NCBI RefSeq assembly: GCF_000813425.1
Contig: NZ_JWIB01000025.1
Span: 1 to 61,409, forward strand
DNA length: 61,409 nucleotides
From: Sporosarcina sp. ZBG7A
Lineage (GTDB): Bacteria > Bacillota > Bacilli > Bacillales_A > Planococcaceae
Direction of reading: 5' to 3'
Part shown: positions 1 through 9,076 of the stretch, piece after piece
How positions within the stretch are numbered: the first letter of the stretch is position 1
Layout: every line of letters begins with the position of its first letter
Program-made: the position numbers and the translations under genes
The notes under the pieces: model-generated
Database searches by the model: none
Seen by the model: the letters and a program-made list of their open reading frames with translations, nothing else
What the model was told of the DNA's origin: nothing

Positions 1-22
1 TACTTTGGAGAAATATCTCACG

Positions 23-106
23 GCGGAGAACCCGCCCGTTCCGTCAGAGAACCCGCTCGTTCCGGCGGAGAACCCGCCCGTTCCCGCCAAGCTACCCGCT
101 GGTTCC
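23..106. repeat. Tandem array of four 21-bp units (family A)
   Basis: Four consecutive 21-bp units start at 23, 44, 65 and 86. Units 1 and 3 differ only at the last base, and unit 4 is degenerate. The core reads GAGAACCCGCTCGTTCC. The array lies in the leader region of the broken efflux gene, and a related array occurs at 9349-9453. The 21-bp period is a multiple of three and about two helical turns. No function can be assigned from sequence. Confidence 0.85.
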
Positions 107-130
107 CATTACAATTTCTATCCGACAACA

Positions 131-155
131 TATACCACATGCAGTGTGGTATACT
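131..155 (+). promoter_or_regulatory. Palindromic operator over an extended -10 box
   Basis: TATACCACA at 131-139 and TGTGGTATA at 145-153 form perfect 9-bp arms around TGCAG. The right arm overlaps TATACT (150-155), which is preceded by TG at 147-148, so it looks like an extended -10. A 23-bp palindrome at the promoter of a drug-efflux gene fits a TetR- or MarR-type repressor site. That identity is inference, and no such regulator lies beside it in the window. Confidence 0.55.
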
Positions 156-190
156 CCACCGTAGAATTTCATAGAAAAGGATTTGGGGAA

Positions 191-1382
191 ATGACAAAAG
201 CAATTACCATAAAGAAACCACTGCCAACACTTTGGCTCGTCGTGCTACTCGGTTCATTGACAGCGTTTGGCCCGCTATCAATGGATATGTACTTGCCTGG
301 ACTGCCAGCGGTTGCAGTGGATATGAGCGCATCCACTTCGCTTGTTCAGTTAAGCTTGACGGCTTGTCTGATTGGACTTGGCGTGGGACAACTCATATTT
401 GGTCCGCTAAGTGATATTTACGGGAGACGTCGCCCACTCGTTTTGACGCTCGTGGTCTATGCAATTGCCTCAGTACTTTGTGCGTTCACGACGTCCATTT
501 GGCCGTTCATCCTCCTTCGTTTTGTTCAAGGGTTAACAGGTGCTGCGGGTATCGTAATCGCGAGGGCCTGTGCGAGGGATCTGTACTCGGGACACGAGCT
601 CACAAAATTCATGGCATTGCTATCAATCGTCAATGGGGCTGCACCCATACTTGCACCCATCGCGGGTGGCGCCATTTTAAGTTTTGCGTCGTGGCCAGTA
701 GTATTTTTCGTACTTGGTGGAATTGGATTACTGATGTTTGTTGGAACTGCGAAGTTTTTACCGGATACACTTCCAATTGAGAACCGTGCAGAAAAGGGAA
801 TAGACGTTCGGCCGGTTACTCGGTGACCGCCAATTCATGGGAATTGCCCTTACACAAGCGTTTGTTATGGCTTCCATGTTTGCCTATATCGCAGGTTCTC
901 CTTTTGTCCTGCAAAACATGTATGGCGTCTCACCACAACAATTTTCTCTTTTCTTCGCGTTGAACGGCATTGGGATCATTGCAGCTGGCCAAATTACTGG
1001 CCGTTTATCACATAAAATATCTGAACTGAATTTCATGATGACGGGCGTACTCATTTCGTTAACAGGTAGTGTACTGTTATTGCTCGTCATATGGCAACAA
1101 GGACCACTATTTATCGTCGCAACTGCATTCTTATTAGTCGTATCCAGTGTCGGAATGGTTTCGACTTCATCGTTTTCACTCGCGATGCATCGACAAAGTC
1201 AGGCAGCAGGGAGTGCTTCTGCATTCCTCGGTTTATTGCCATTTATCGGAGGAGCAATCGTCTCACCACTTGTCGGAATTGCAGGTGACCATACCGCATG
1301 GCCATTGGGGATTGTTATAATAAGCTGTAGTTTAATGGCGTTCATCCTATACATGGTACTTGTTCGAAAATCATTACGCTAA
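191..1382 (+). pseudogene. Bcr/CflA-family MFS drug efflux transporter, frameshifted
   Basis: The translation from ATG 191 (after AAAAGGATTTGGGGA) gives the N-terminal half of a Bcr/CflA multidrug transporter, with LSMDMYLPGLP, the loop motif GPLSDIYGRRRP and about six membrane segments. It stops at 824-826. The other half continues in the +1 frame from just after a stop at 801-803, reading LLGDRQFMGIALTQAFVMAS and then six more segments to 1382. Neither half is a complete carrier, and together they give the family's usual length of about 400 residues. The junction lies near 800-821. A sequencing error or programmed frameshifting cannot be excluded, but no slippery heptamer is obvious. A terminator follows at 1466. 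Confidence 0.85.
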
Positions 1383-1465
1383 CGAATTAATAGGTAACTT
1401 ACAAACTTTTAATTCCAGTCTTGAACAGATTCAAAATGGAATCACTCTTTCTAAATAAGACTACT

Positions 1466-1509
1466 AGCAGACTGTAAGGAGCAATCAGCTCTTTGCGGTC
1501 TGCTTTTTT
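1466..1509 (+). terminator. Rho-independent terminator after the efflux gene
   Basis: AGCAGAC (1466-1472) pairs with GTCTGCT (1498-1504), with inner pairing between GGAGC and GCTCT, followed by a run of T. It separates the broken efflux gene from the biotin operon. Confidence 0.8.
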
Positions 1510-1517
1510 AATACTAT

Positions 1518-1585
1518 TTTACGAATGGATAAAACTGTGATAACCTATTTGTGTTAACCTAGTTTCAATTCAGGTTAACACAAAT
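1518..1585 (+). promoter_or_regulatory. Biotin operon promoter with BirA operator
   Basis: ATTTGTGTTAACCT (1547-1560) and AGGTTAACACAAAT (1572-1585) are perfect 14-bp inverted arms separated by 11 bp. The two GTTAAC cores are 15 bp apart, matching the known Firmicutes BirA operator (TTGTTAAC-N14-16-GTTAACAA). A plausible promoter, TTTACG (1518-1523)-N17-TAACCT (1541-1546), ends right at the operator, so BirA-biotinyl-AMP would cover the start site. Biotin repression of the downstream bio genes follows from the family. Confidence 0.9.
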
Positions 1586-1617
1586 GAAATCCATTCTGAT
1601 AAATGAAGAAGGTATTT

Positions 1618-2301
1618 ATGATGAAACACTTTTGGGTAGTTGGGACAGACACGGACGTCGGAAAAACATTTGTGACAACGTTATTCTTGAGAGAACTTCA
1701 GAAAAACGGGCACACTGTCACGCCTTACAAACCAGTCCAAACAGGTCTTGTTGCTGACACAGAACTAGGGCATTATCAGGACACGTCGAGTTATAAGGAA
1801 TATAGTTTGTATTCCTTGGACAACGATTCACTCAGTACATATTCTTTTCCAATAGCGGCGTCCCCGCATTATGCAGCGGAGTTGGCCGGGCAGCAGATTG
1901 ATGAAAACATGTTGCTACAAACAATTGAGCATTTAAAAACGAAATTTGAAACGGTTATTTGCGAAGGTGCAGGCGGCTTATATGTACCGCTCCATTCAAG
2001 TACAACACGGACATTATTGGACGTGGTGGAAGTGTCGAAATTGCCGGTCGTCCTTGTCGCTTCTACGAAACTAGGCACTATCAATCACACACTGTTGTCG
2101 ATTGAAGCGTTACATGCGCGTGGAATCAGTGTGCAAGGGATTGTATTCAATCAATTCAACCAAACCCCGTTAGAGCAAAATAACATAGATACAATCCGTC
2201 GGTTTACAGGATTACCATCCGCTGTTATTGAGGCGAACCGTACAATTGAAAGTTTTACGGACGTGCCGGTCTTGGAAGGGTTGATGTCCAATGATGTATG
2301 A
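1618..2301 (+). CDS. bioD: ATP-dependent dethiobiotin synthetase
   Basis: BioD carboxylates 7,8-diaminononanoate and closes the ureido ring to give dethiobiotin, the penultimate step of biotin synthesis. The N-terminus carries the family P-loop GTDTDVGKT, followed by YKPVQTG and the [11 protein letters not shown] motif around residues 110-125. The ribosome site GAAGAAGG (1605-1612) favours ATG 1618 or 1621 over the upstream ATG at 1603, which overlaps it. The length of about 227 aa is normal. It is the first gene of the BirA-controlled operon, and its end overlaps bioA by 11 bp, suggesting translational coupling. Confidence 0.95.
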   Translation: MMKHFWVVGTDTDVGKTFVTTLFLRELQKNGHTVTPYKPVQTGLVADTELGHYQDTSSYKEYSLYSLDNDSLSTYSFPIAASPHYAAELAGQQIDENMLLQTIEHLKTKFETVICEGAGGLYVPLHSSTTRTLLDVVEVSKLPVVLVASTKLGTINHTLLSIEALHARGISVQGIVFNQFNQTPLEQNNIDTIRRFTGLPSAVIEANRTIESFTDVPVLEGLMSNDV

Positions 2302-3658
2302 AGAATTACAAGCACGGGATGTTGAACATATTTGGCATCCATGTGCGCAGATGAAAGACTATGAAACCTTCCCTCCAATTGTCATTGAGCGGGGGGATGG
2401 TGTCTGGTTGACAGACAAACAAGGCAATCGATACTTAGACGCAGTGTCATCTTGGTGGGTCAACTTGTTCGGTCATACGAATCCTCGTATTAGCCAGGCA
2501 ATTGCGGATCAGGCACAAAAGCTGGAGCATGTGATTTTTGCAAACTTTACCCATGAGCCTGCTATTCATGTTGCAGAAAAACTTGTGGAGTTAACTCCAC
2601 AAGGGCTAGAAAAAGTATTTTTCGCCGATAACGGGTCTGCTGCCATCGAAGTCGCACTCAAAATGAGTTTTCAATACCGTGCCCAAACTAGTCAACCTGA
2701 GAAAAAACAGTTTTTAGCATTTTCGAATGCCTATCATGGCGAGACACTTGGAGCTCTGTCTATGGGAGGCGTTGGATTATATAACGACGTATATGCGCCG
2801 CTACTTCTTAATGTGGTTCACGCACAAGGACCTGATTGCTTCCGTTGTCCATTCGGTGAATCTCCTGAAACATGCCAGGCACAATGTATTCAAGATACTG
2901 AAAAGCAATTCAAGAAACATGCGGATACCATTTCCGCTGCCATTATTGAACCACTGATTCAAGCAGCAGCTGGAATGAAAATGTATCCCCCGATATTCCT
3001 GGAAAAGCTACGAGATTTGTGTGACGCATATGACGTACATCTGATTGCGGATGAAGTGGCGGTTGGTTTTGGACGAACGGGTACACTTTTTGCGTGTGAG
3101 CAAGCACAAATCACACCGGACTTTCTATGTTTGTCCAAAGGGATTACGGGAGGGTATTTACCGTTGTCTGCAGTGTTGACAACAGAGGATGTATATCGCG
3201 CATTTTACGATGACTACGGCACGATGAAGGCGTTCTTGCATTCACATAGTTACACAGGTAACCCACTAGCACTTCGAGCAGCACAAGAAGTCCTCGCCAT
3301 TTTTGAAGAAGAACAGGTAATGGAAACGTTGGTTCCGAAACAGCAGATATTACAAGAACTCGCTCATACAGCATTTGACGAGTTACCGTATGTCGGAGAG
3401 TACCGTCAAACCGGTTTTGTTGGTGCAATAGAATTAGTGGCAGATCGTAAAACGAAAGAGCCTTTTCCAAGCGATGAAAGAATCGGCTATGAAATTTATC
3501 AGCTAGCTCTTAAAAAAGGTCTTTTGATACGTCCGCTAGGCAACATCATTTACTTCATGCCGCCTTATGTAATCTCTGAAGAAGAAATCGAATGGATGGT
3601 GAATACGACGAAAGAAGTTATGGAGCAATTTTTCTATGAGCGAGGACAACTTGTATGA
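2291..3658 (+). CDS. bioA: Adenosylmethionine-8-amino-7-oxononanoate aminotransferase
   Basis: BioA is a PLP enzyme that makes 7,8-diaminononanoate from 7-keto-8-aminopelargonate, with SAM or, in some Bacillales, lysine as amino donor. The sequence shows the BioA start motif [12 protein letters not shown], the substrate-site SSWWVN, the PLP-binding region [13 protein letters not shown] and the Schiff-base lysine at about K283 in [13 protein letters not shown]. The 455 aa is typical. It overlaps bioD upstream and bioY downstream (by 4 bp). Which amino donor is used cannot be read from sequence by eye. Confidence 0.95.
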   Translation: MMYEELQARDVEHIWHPCAQMKDYETFPPIVIERGDGVWLTDKQGNRYLDAVSSWWVNLFGHTNPRISQAIADQAQKLEHVIFANFTHEPAIHVAEKLVELTPQGLEKVFFADNGSAAIEVALKMSFQYRAQTSQPEKKQFLAFSNAYHGETLGALSMGGVGLYNDVYAPLLLNVVHAQGPDCFRCPFGESPETCQAQCIQDTEKQFKKHADTISAAIIEPLIQAAAGMKMYPPIFLEKLRDLCDAYDVHLIADEVAVGFGRTGTLFACEQAQITPDFLCLSKGITGGYLPLSAVLTTEDVYRAFYDDYGTMKAFLHSHSYTGNPLALRAAQEVLAIFEEEQVMETLVPKQQILQELAHTAFDELPYVGEYRQTGFVGAIELVADRKTKEPFPSDERIGYEIYQLALKKGLLIRPLGNIIYFMPPYVISEEEIEWMVNTTKEVMEQFFYERGQLV

Positions 3659-4263
3659 AGAGAACCAATAGCATAAATTCAATGGCCCTTATTGCAGTTT
3701 TTGCATCATTAACAGCAATAGGTGCATTCATTAAAATTACGCTACCGGTTGTCCCGTTTACATTACAAATTGTTATTGTTTTTTTAGCAGGAACGTTATT
3801 AGGGAGTAGTCGTGGTCTACAAAGTCAGCTTGTGTATTTGTTCGTGGGGTTAGCTGGACTTCCGGTTTTCACAAAAGGTGGAGGTATCACGTATCTCCTT
3901 CAACCCACATTTGGCTACTTAATAGGATTTGCTGCTGCTGCGTATGTCATCGGCTTCATAATTGAGCGCGTTCCTGTTCCTAATCGAAAGCACTTCATCG
4001 TAGCAAATTTGGCGGGAACCGCGGTTACTTATGCAATTGGAGTACCTTATTTGTATGTCGCATTGAATAACTGGATGGATACACCGGCCAATGCCATGCA
4101 CGTTTTGGTGGCTGGATTCTTTAGCACGTTTGTTATAGATATTGCGCTTGCTGTAGGTACGGGATTACTCGCGGCAAGATTATATCCGATATTAAAAAAG
4201 TTCATTCACACAAAAAGGGGCGCACGTCATGAACTGGAAAACACTCGCACAAGAAGTCATTGA
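3655..4263 (+). CDS. bioY: Biotin transporter substrate-binding subunit BioY
   Basis: BioY is the membrane S-component that binds biotin and works alone or with an ECF energizing module (EcfT and two ATPases). The 202-aa product has six predicted membrane helices and the family hallmark [25 protein letters not shown] in its first half, cited here only by key residues. Its ATG overlaps the bioA stop by 4 bp and its C-terminus overlaps bioB by 35 bp. No EcfT or ATPase genes are in the window. Uptake and synthesis genes in one BirA-controlled operon is a known arrangement. Confidence 0.94.
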   Translation: MKRTNSINSMALIAVFASLTAIGAFIKITLPVVPFTLQIVIVFLAGTLLGSSRGLQSQLVYLFVGLAGLPVFTKGGGITYLLQPTFGYLIGFAAAAYVIGFIIERVPVPNRKHFIVANLAGTAVTYAIGVPYLYVALNNWMDTPANAMHVLVAGFFSTFVIDIALAVGTGLLAARLYPILKKFIHTKRGARHELENTRTRSH

Positions 4264-5227
4264 TGGAAAAGAGCTTTCAAATGAAGAGGCATTGTCGATT
4301 TTGAACACAAATGATGATGACGTTTTATCCCTGTTAGATGGGGCCTATATGATTCGACGTCAGTACTTCGGGAATAAAGTAAAACTGAATATGATTATGA
4401 ACGCAAAGAGTGGCTTCTGTCCGGAGGATTGTGGATATTGCTCTCAATCTTCTAAATCCACAGCGCCGATTGATAAGTATCCATTCATCTCAAAAGAGGA
4501 AATTCTAGAAGGCGCAAAACGTGCGTTTGATAACAATATCGGAACGTATTGTATCGTGGCAAGTGGGCGAGGTCCGACACGAAAAGACGTACGTGTTGTC
4601 AGCGAAGCTGTTGAGGAAATAAAGGAAAAGTATGGCTTAACTGTGTGTGCGTGTTTGGGGATTTTAAAAGAAGAACAAGCAGAGCAACTGAAAACAGCAG
4701 GCGTCGATCGGTATAACCACAATTTGAATACATCTGAACGTCATCATGATTTCATCACGACATCGCATACGTATAAAGATCGTGTGGACACAGTTGAAAT
4801 TGCCAAAAAGTATGGAATCTCTCCATGCTCAGGAGCAATAATCGGGATGAAAGAGACGAAAGAGGATGTCGTCGATATTACCCGTGCCCTTCGCAGGTTA
4901 AATGCAGACTCTATTCCAGTGAACTTCTTGCATGCAATTGACGGAACGAAGCTCGAAGGGACAAATGAACTGAATCCACGCTATTGCTTGAAAGTATTAG
5001 CACTATTTCGATACATGAATCCTACGAAGGAAATCAGGATTTCAGGCGGTCGGGAAGTCAACTTACGATCACTTCAACCAATGGGTATGTATGCTGCCAA
5101 CAGTATATTTGTTGGCGATTACTTAACGACGGATGGTCAAGAGGACAATTCAGACTTTCGTATGTTGGAAGACCTCGGATTCGAAGTCGAACTCACTGAA
5201 AAACAAGCGTTAATTGCTCACTCATAA
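4229..5227 (+). CDS. bioB: Biotin synthase
   Basis: BioB is a radical SAM enzyme that inserts sulfur into dethiobiotin using a [4Fe-4S] cluster for SAM cleavage and an auxiliary [2Fe-2S] cluster as sulfur source. The radical SAM motif is C64-x3-C68-x2-C71 in SGFCPEDCGYCSQS, and the family motifs YNHNLNTS and ISGGREVNLRSLQ are present. The 332 aa is full length. It is the last gene of the operon and starts inside bioY at a good GGGG-type site. A strong terminator follows at 5234. Confidence 0.96.
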   Translation: MNWKTLAQEVIDGKELSNEEALSILNTNDDDVLSLLDGAYMIRRQYFGNKVKLNMIMNAKSGFCPEDCGYCSQSSKSTAPIDKYPFISKEEILEGAKRAFDNNIGTYCIVASGRGPTRKDVRVVSEAVEEIKEKYGLTVCACLGILKEEQAEQLKTAGVDRYNHNLNTSERHHDFITTSHTYKDRVDTVEIAKKYGISPCSGAIIGMKETKEDVVDITRALRRLNADSIPVNFLHAIDGTKLEGTNELNPRYCLKVLALFRYMNPTKEIRISGGREVNLRSLQPMGMYAANSIFVGDYLTTDGQEDNSDFRMLEDLGFEVELTEKQALIAHS

Positions 5228-5233
5228 AACACA

Positions 5234-5281
5234 AAAACCAGCTTCTAATCGGCAATTCTAACTGCCGGAGAGCTGGTTTTC
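5234..5281 (+). terminator. Terminator of the biotin operon
   Basis: AAAACCAGCT (5234-5243) pairs with AGCTGGTTTT (5271-5280), with an inner CGGCA/TGCCG stem and a T-run at the 3' side. Confidence 0.9.
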
Positions 5282-5356
5282 TATGGCATTCCCCAAACTG
5301 TAAATGGGGTATATAAATGGCTTCATTAGCTTCCGGGATTAAAGGGCAAGAAAAAC

Positions 5357-5521
5357 TTACATTGGTGGAGAGGTATCAACTTTCAAAAGGTCGAGGGCAT
5401 CTTCGATCAGGCGGATGTCAGTGAGGATTATCGATTTTAATTGAGTGGGCGCAAGTTGATATTCTTCGTTTAGGTGATGTAACTCACGAACCATCACATA
5501 ACTTTCACACTCTGTCTGCAT
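5357..5521 (-). CDS. Hypothetical 54-aa protein
   Basis: An ATG at 5521 on the minus strand is preceded by AGGAGGG about seven bases away and opens 54 codons ending in TAA at 5357. The product begins MQTECESYVMVREL, is acidic, and is predicted mostly helical (LKSIILTDIRLIEDALDLLK). No family was recognised. It stands alone, reading towards the bioB terminator. The near-consensus ribosome site is the main support, and coding status needs homologues. Confidence 0.5.
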   Translation of the reverse strand: MQTECESYVMVRELHHLNEEYQLAPTQLKSIILTDIRLIEDALDLLKVDTSPPM

Positions 5522-5693
5522 ATTCTGTCCCTCCTCTTATTATGAAATTTTACCCGGTAGATGCTCTGTATAAACTAATTTTCAAGAATTCAAGAAAAAT
5601 TTCTGTGACATTTATTACAAGTCAACAGCGTGAATTCAGACATAATACTATGAATTGTTGCATCTTCAAGGAATAAAGAGTCCTATTCCATGC

Positions 5694-5733
5694 AAAAAAC
5701 CGACTCACTTTACTAAAGTGTAGCCGGTTTTTT
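5694..5733. terminator. Bidirectional hairpin terminator
   Basis: AAAAAACCG...CACTTTA (from 5694) pairs with TAAAGTG...CCGGTTTTTT (to 5733), with A- and T-tracts on both sides. It lies in the 417-base gap at 5522-5938, which otherwise holds only the exporter terminator and no credible gene. Confidence 0.75.
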
Positions 5734-5883
5734 AAAAGTTTATTCACTTCGAAACTTTCACCTCGTATGTATCTTAACGAGAGTCGATAATATACTCATA
5801 TTTCGGATCTCAAGCACTCGCTTTGTGACCTTTGATGTGTTCGGGACTCTTCTTCCAATAAATATAGTGATAAGTAGTTGAAA

Positions 5884-5930
5884 AGTCAAAACACCAGTTA
5901 TTATGGAGGGTGCCCCCGTAATAACTGGTG
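5884..5930 (-). terminator. Terminator of the ABC exporter operon
   Basis: CACCAGTTATTA (5892-5903) and TAATAACTGGTG (5919-5930) are perfect 12-bp arms. Read on the minus strand the hairpin is followed by TTTTGACTTTT, directly after the permease stop at 5939. Confidence 0.85.
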
Positions 5931-5938
5931 AAAATAAA

Positions 5939-6883
5939 TTATGCAGTAATATCCCGTTTAGTAAATACGGTATAGCTGACAATTAAGAATGCTACGAGAT
6001 AGACAGCTAAGACGACGAGAGAGAAGGACAGTGTAATGTCATCATTCAAGACGTAATTGGACTCGTACATCGTCAGGTCCATATGTGTGAATATCAAGTA
6101 CTTCACGATTTCAAACCTGCTTAAAAGACCGACGATGACGCTTCCTGTAAAGTAGATGAACAAGGATAGCCCAATTGCCATTCCGCTTGAGCGGAACACG
6201 CTACCAATCATAAACGCAAACGTTGCGGTAATGATTACGTTAACAAAAGAGAGCAGTAACATGTATAGTCCATGACTCCATATGGAAACTTCCACGACGT
6301 TGCCACCTGAGATAGCAAGTGCTTGCCCGCCTTCTGATGGGAAGAATATGAATGCGCTTAAGATAGTCGTTATAAATCCGATTAGCATCAGTAAAACGCC
6401 AAATAGTAAGATTGCTAGGTACTTGGACGTCATGATTTTCCAGCGTTTAACGGGACGCGTCAGGAGCATTTTAATCGTCCCTTGTGAAAACTCAGATGCG
6501 ACGATGCCTGCAGCGACGATGACAGTGAGCAACAGTGCAATACTGCCGACTGATGGATTGTAAATCATACCTTCTCTGCTAAAATCATTCAGTGGTGCGA
6601 CATCATTTGCAAGTCGATATTCGGAGATTTGAACGTTCTCTTCTGCAAGTCGTTTACTTTCTCCTTTTAGGATACCGCTTGCTAATGAATTTTTGTCATT
6701 TTCCAGTTCACTTTGGGTGCTAAGTTTCCAGTCGGATTCATCATCCATTAAACTACCAGACCATTTCATTATCCCCGCCATGGCGATAATGAGTACGACC
6801 ATCAGGCCAGCCATTATCCAAGTGCCTTTTTTAGACCATAGTTTCATCCATTCATTTTGAAGCAGTTTCAGCAAGTTGGCCAC
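5939..6883 (-). CDS. ABC-2 type transporter permease
   Basis: This is the membrane subunit of an ABC-2 exporter, paired with the ATPase encoded just upstream. The 314-aa product starts with an amphipathic stretch (LLKLLQNEWMKLWSKKGTW) and a first membrane helix. A large extracytoplasmic loop of about 80 residues follows, then five helices, including the ABC-2 permease motif near residues 120-160 (ASEFSQGTIKMLLTRPVKR). This layout is that of NatB- or BcrB-like permeases involved in bacitracin, bacteriocin or Na+ extrusion. The substrate cannot be predicted. It overlaps the ATPase gene by 32 bp, implying coupling. Confidence 0.9.
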   Translation of the reverse strand: MANLLKLLQNEWMKLWSKKGTWIMAGLMVVLIIAMAGIMKWSGSLMDDESDWKLSTQSELENDKNSLASGILKGESKRLAEENVQISEYRLANDVAPLNDFSREGMIYNPSVGSIALLLTVIVAAGIVASEFSQGTIKMLLTRPVKRWKIMTSKYLAILLFGVLLMLIGFITTILSAFIFFPSEGGQALAISGGNVVEVSIWSHGLYMLLLSFVNVIITATFAFMIGSVFRSSGMAIGLSLFIYFTGSVIVGLLSRFEIVKYLIFTHMDLTMYESNYVLNDDITLSFSLVVLAVYLVAFLIVSYTVFTKRDITA

Positions 6884-7775
6884 CTCCTGTCAATTCGAGG
6901 AATTGGTCCTCAAGTGTTTTTCGATGTGGCTGGATTGCATATAGCTCTAGTCCAGCTGTTGACAACGCTTTGACGAGTTCTGGAATTTGTGTTTTTTCAG
7001 CTTGAATTACGAACCCTTCGTTGACACTTTCTGATTTGAATCCAAGAGACCTAAGGAGTTCAAAGGTTTGATCAGCAGGAAAAGCTTCCACGTAATAATG
7101 AGCTTCTTGAGATTCACTCATATCACGAAGGTCAACGAGTTTTCCGTTTTGAATGACGGCAATCCGGTCACACATGAGTTCAATTTCTGACAGCATGTGG
7201 CTGGATACGAAAACAGAAACATTTTCTGTCTTAGCGATCAGTCGCAAGTATTCCCTAAACTCACGAATCCCTGCAGGATCCAGTCCGTTGGTCGGTTCAT
7301 CCAGTATTAAAAATTTGGGCCTGTGTAACAAGGCTTGAGCAAGACCAAGGCGCTGACGCATCCCGAGTGAATAGGTCGCAACTTTTTCATGGATACGATT
7401 TTGCATCCCAACTTGTTTCACGACTTCATCAATACGTTCTTTCGTTACCCCTTTTTGCATGCGCGCAAAGTGTAGCAGGTTTTTGTAACCGGACATGAAT
7501 TTATACATTTCCGGATTTTCGACGATGACGCCAACTTTAGAGAGGGCTTCTTCAAAGTCTGCGGAAAGCGTTTGTCCGTCAATCACAACTTCTCCACCAC
7601 TTTTTTTCATCAGCCCGACCATCATTCGAATGGTGGTCGTTTTACCTGCACCGTTCGGACCGAGAAAGCCTGTGATTTGTCCAGGATAAAGCTGCAAACT
7701 TAGATCATCGATAATTTTCTTTCCACGGATCGTTTTAGATAAATTCTTCAATTCAACGATAGGAGTGGGTTCCAT
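6852..7775 (-). CDS. ABC transporter ATP-binding protein
   Basis: This is the nucleotide-binding subunit that drives the ABC-2 permease. Walker A is GPNGAGKTT at residues 39-47, the signature is YSLGMRQR near 138, Walker B is FLILDEPTNGLDP near 160, and the switch histidine lies in SSHMLSE. The C-terminal region of about 90 residues is typical of BcrA/NatA-type ATPases (307 aa). The start ATG has a GGAGGAAAC site. The two genes form a simple exporter operon ending at the 5892 terminator. No adjacent sensor kinase or immunity gene suggests a substrate. Confidence 0.92.
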   Translation of the reverse strand: MEPTPIVELKNLSKTIRGKKIIDDLSLQLYPGQITGFLGPNGAGKTTTIRMMVGLMKKSGGEVVIDGQTLSADFEEALSKVGVIVENPEMYKFMSGYKNLLHFARMQKGVTKERIDEVVKQVGMQNRIHEKVATYSLGMRQRLGLAQALLHRPKFLILDEPTNGLDPAGIREFREYLRLIAKTENVSVFVSSHMLSEIELMCDRIAVIQNGKLVDLRDMSESQEAHYYVEAFPADQTFELLRSLGFKSESVNEGFVIQAEKTQIPELVKALSTAGLELYAIQPHRKTLEDQFLELTGGGQLAETASK

Positions 7776-7956
7776 GGTGTTTCCTCCTTTTTTTGTACAG
7801 TCTTGTTAAGACTAAGTCCATAGTAAGGTGTACGTATAGAAGAGCATATAGTTTCGTATTTTTGGAAACTGCTAATAATCAGTTGTTTGTTTCACCATTT
7901 CTGGTCATGGACGAGTACAATAAAGAAACTAGCGATGCACTTAGGAGGAAGAAACG

Positions 7957-9006
7957 ATGGAGATAGGAATTAGTACGTTCGTTGAAACAACGCCAGATCC
8001 GGAAACTGGAGAGTTGAAAAGTCATGCAGAACGACTGCGGGAAGTGGTCGAGGAGATTGTGCTGGCGGATAGGGTTGGCCTTGATGTATTTGGTGTCGGG
8101 GAGCACCATCGGGCAGATTACGCTGCATCTTCACCAGCGATATTGCTTGCTGCAGCGGCTTCCCAAACTTTTAATATTCGGCTGACAAGTGCGGTTACAG
8201 TATTATCTTCTGCAGACCCAGTACGCGTATTTCAAGACTTTGCGACACTCGATGGAATCTCTAACGGACGAGCTGAAATTATGGCGGGTCGGGGATCGTT
8301 CATCGAATCGTTCCCTTTATTTGGACAGGATTTATCGGACTATAATGAGTTGTTTAATGAAAAATTGGATTTGTTATTGAAGTTACGTGAATCGGAAGTG
8401 GTTTCGTGGGATGGAAAACACCGTCCGTCAATCGATCGTAGAGGTATATATCCACGCCCCGTGCAAGAGCCACTACCAGTCTGGATTGGCAGTGGGGGCA
8501 ATCCGGAGTCCGTTGTACGTGCAGGAAAGTTAGGACTACCACTTGTACTTGCGATTATTGGAGGTCGTCCCACGCAATTTGCGCCACTTGTTCAATTGTA
8601 TAAGCGGGCTGCAGCTGCAGCAGGTCATGATCTGTCGAAATTGAAGATTGCATCTCATTCGCATGGATTTGTCGGAGAAACGACTCGCGGTGCAGCAGAT
8701 GCATTTTTCCCGTCTACTCAATACGCCATGAACGTAATAGGCAAAGAGCGTGGTTGGGCGCCTTATGATCGTGAAGCATTTGATGATGCACGAAGTCTGG
8801 AAGGGGCATTGTATGTAGGGGATCCGGATTATGTGGCGAAAAAGATTATCAAGTTGCGGAAAGAGGTTGGGATCACAAGGTTCCTACTTCACGTTCCGGT
8901 AGGTTCTATGCCACACGACGAAGTGATGAGTGCAATCCGTTTGTTGGGTGCAGAAGTGGCTCCAAGAGTACGTGAAGCAATTGCTGAGTGGGAAACAGAA
9001 TCGTGA
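7957..9006 (+). CDS. LLM-class flavin-dependent oxidoreductase
   Basis: This is a luciferase-like monooxygenase family protein using reduced FMN. The 349-aa product has the family start MEIGISTFVETT, the EHH motif (GVGEHHRADY) near residue 48, SAVTVLSSADPVRVFQDFATLD and GRAEIMAGRGS, and the C-terminal region GDPDYVAKKII. An AGGAGGAAG ribosome site precedes the ATG. It is monocistronic, with its own terminator at 9013. Substrates vary widely in this family and none can be inferred here. Confidence 0.88.
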   Translation: MEIGISTFVETTPDPETGELKSHAERLREVVEEIVLADRVGLDVFGVGEHHRADYAASSPAILLAAAASQTFNIRLTSAVTVLSSADPVRVFQDFATLDGISNGRAEIMAGRGSFIESFPLFGQDLSDYNELFNEKLDLLLKLRESEVVSWDGKHRPSIDRRGIYPRPVQEPLPVWIGSGGNPESVVRAGKLGLPLVLAIIGGRPTQFAPLVQLYKRAAAAAGHDLSKLKIASHSHGFVGETTRGAADAFFPSTQYAMNVIGKERGWAPYDREAFDDARSLEGALYVGDPDYVAKKIIKLRKEVGITRFLLHVPVGSMPHDEVMSAIRLLGAEVAPRVREAIAEWETES

Positions 9007-9012
9007 GATGAA

Positions 9013-9056
9013 AAAAAAGGGAAGCCGTGTGCTAGTAGACACAGCTGCCCTTTTTT
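9013..9056. terminator. Bidirectional terminator
   Basis: AAAAAAGGGAAGCCGTGT pairs with ACACAGCTGCCCTTTTTT with two mismatches. It can serve the oxidoreductase on plus and the small membrane gene on minus. Confidence 0.85.
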
Positions 9057-9076
9057 ATGTGTCGTGATAAAGGAAA

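Noticed and set aside
18..203. Minus-strand ORF over the first repeat array
   Set aside because: It consists largely of translated repeat units, has no ribosome site, and lies antisense to the efflux leader.
837..1382. Second half of the efflux protein as an independent gene
   Set aside because: It has no ribosome site, and its upstream codons continue the same family protein back to 804, so it is part of a frameshifted gene.
5758..5982. 74-aa minus-strand ORF downstream of the ABC permease
   Set aside because: It overlaps the permease end and the terminator hairpin, and has no ribosome site or recognisable product.
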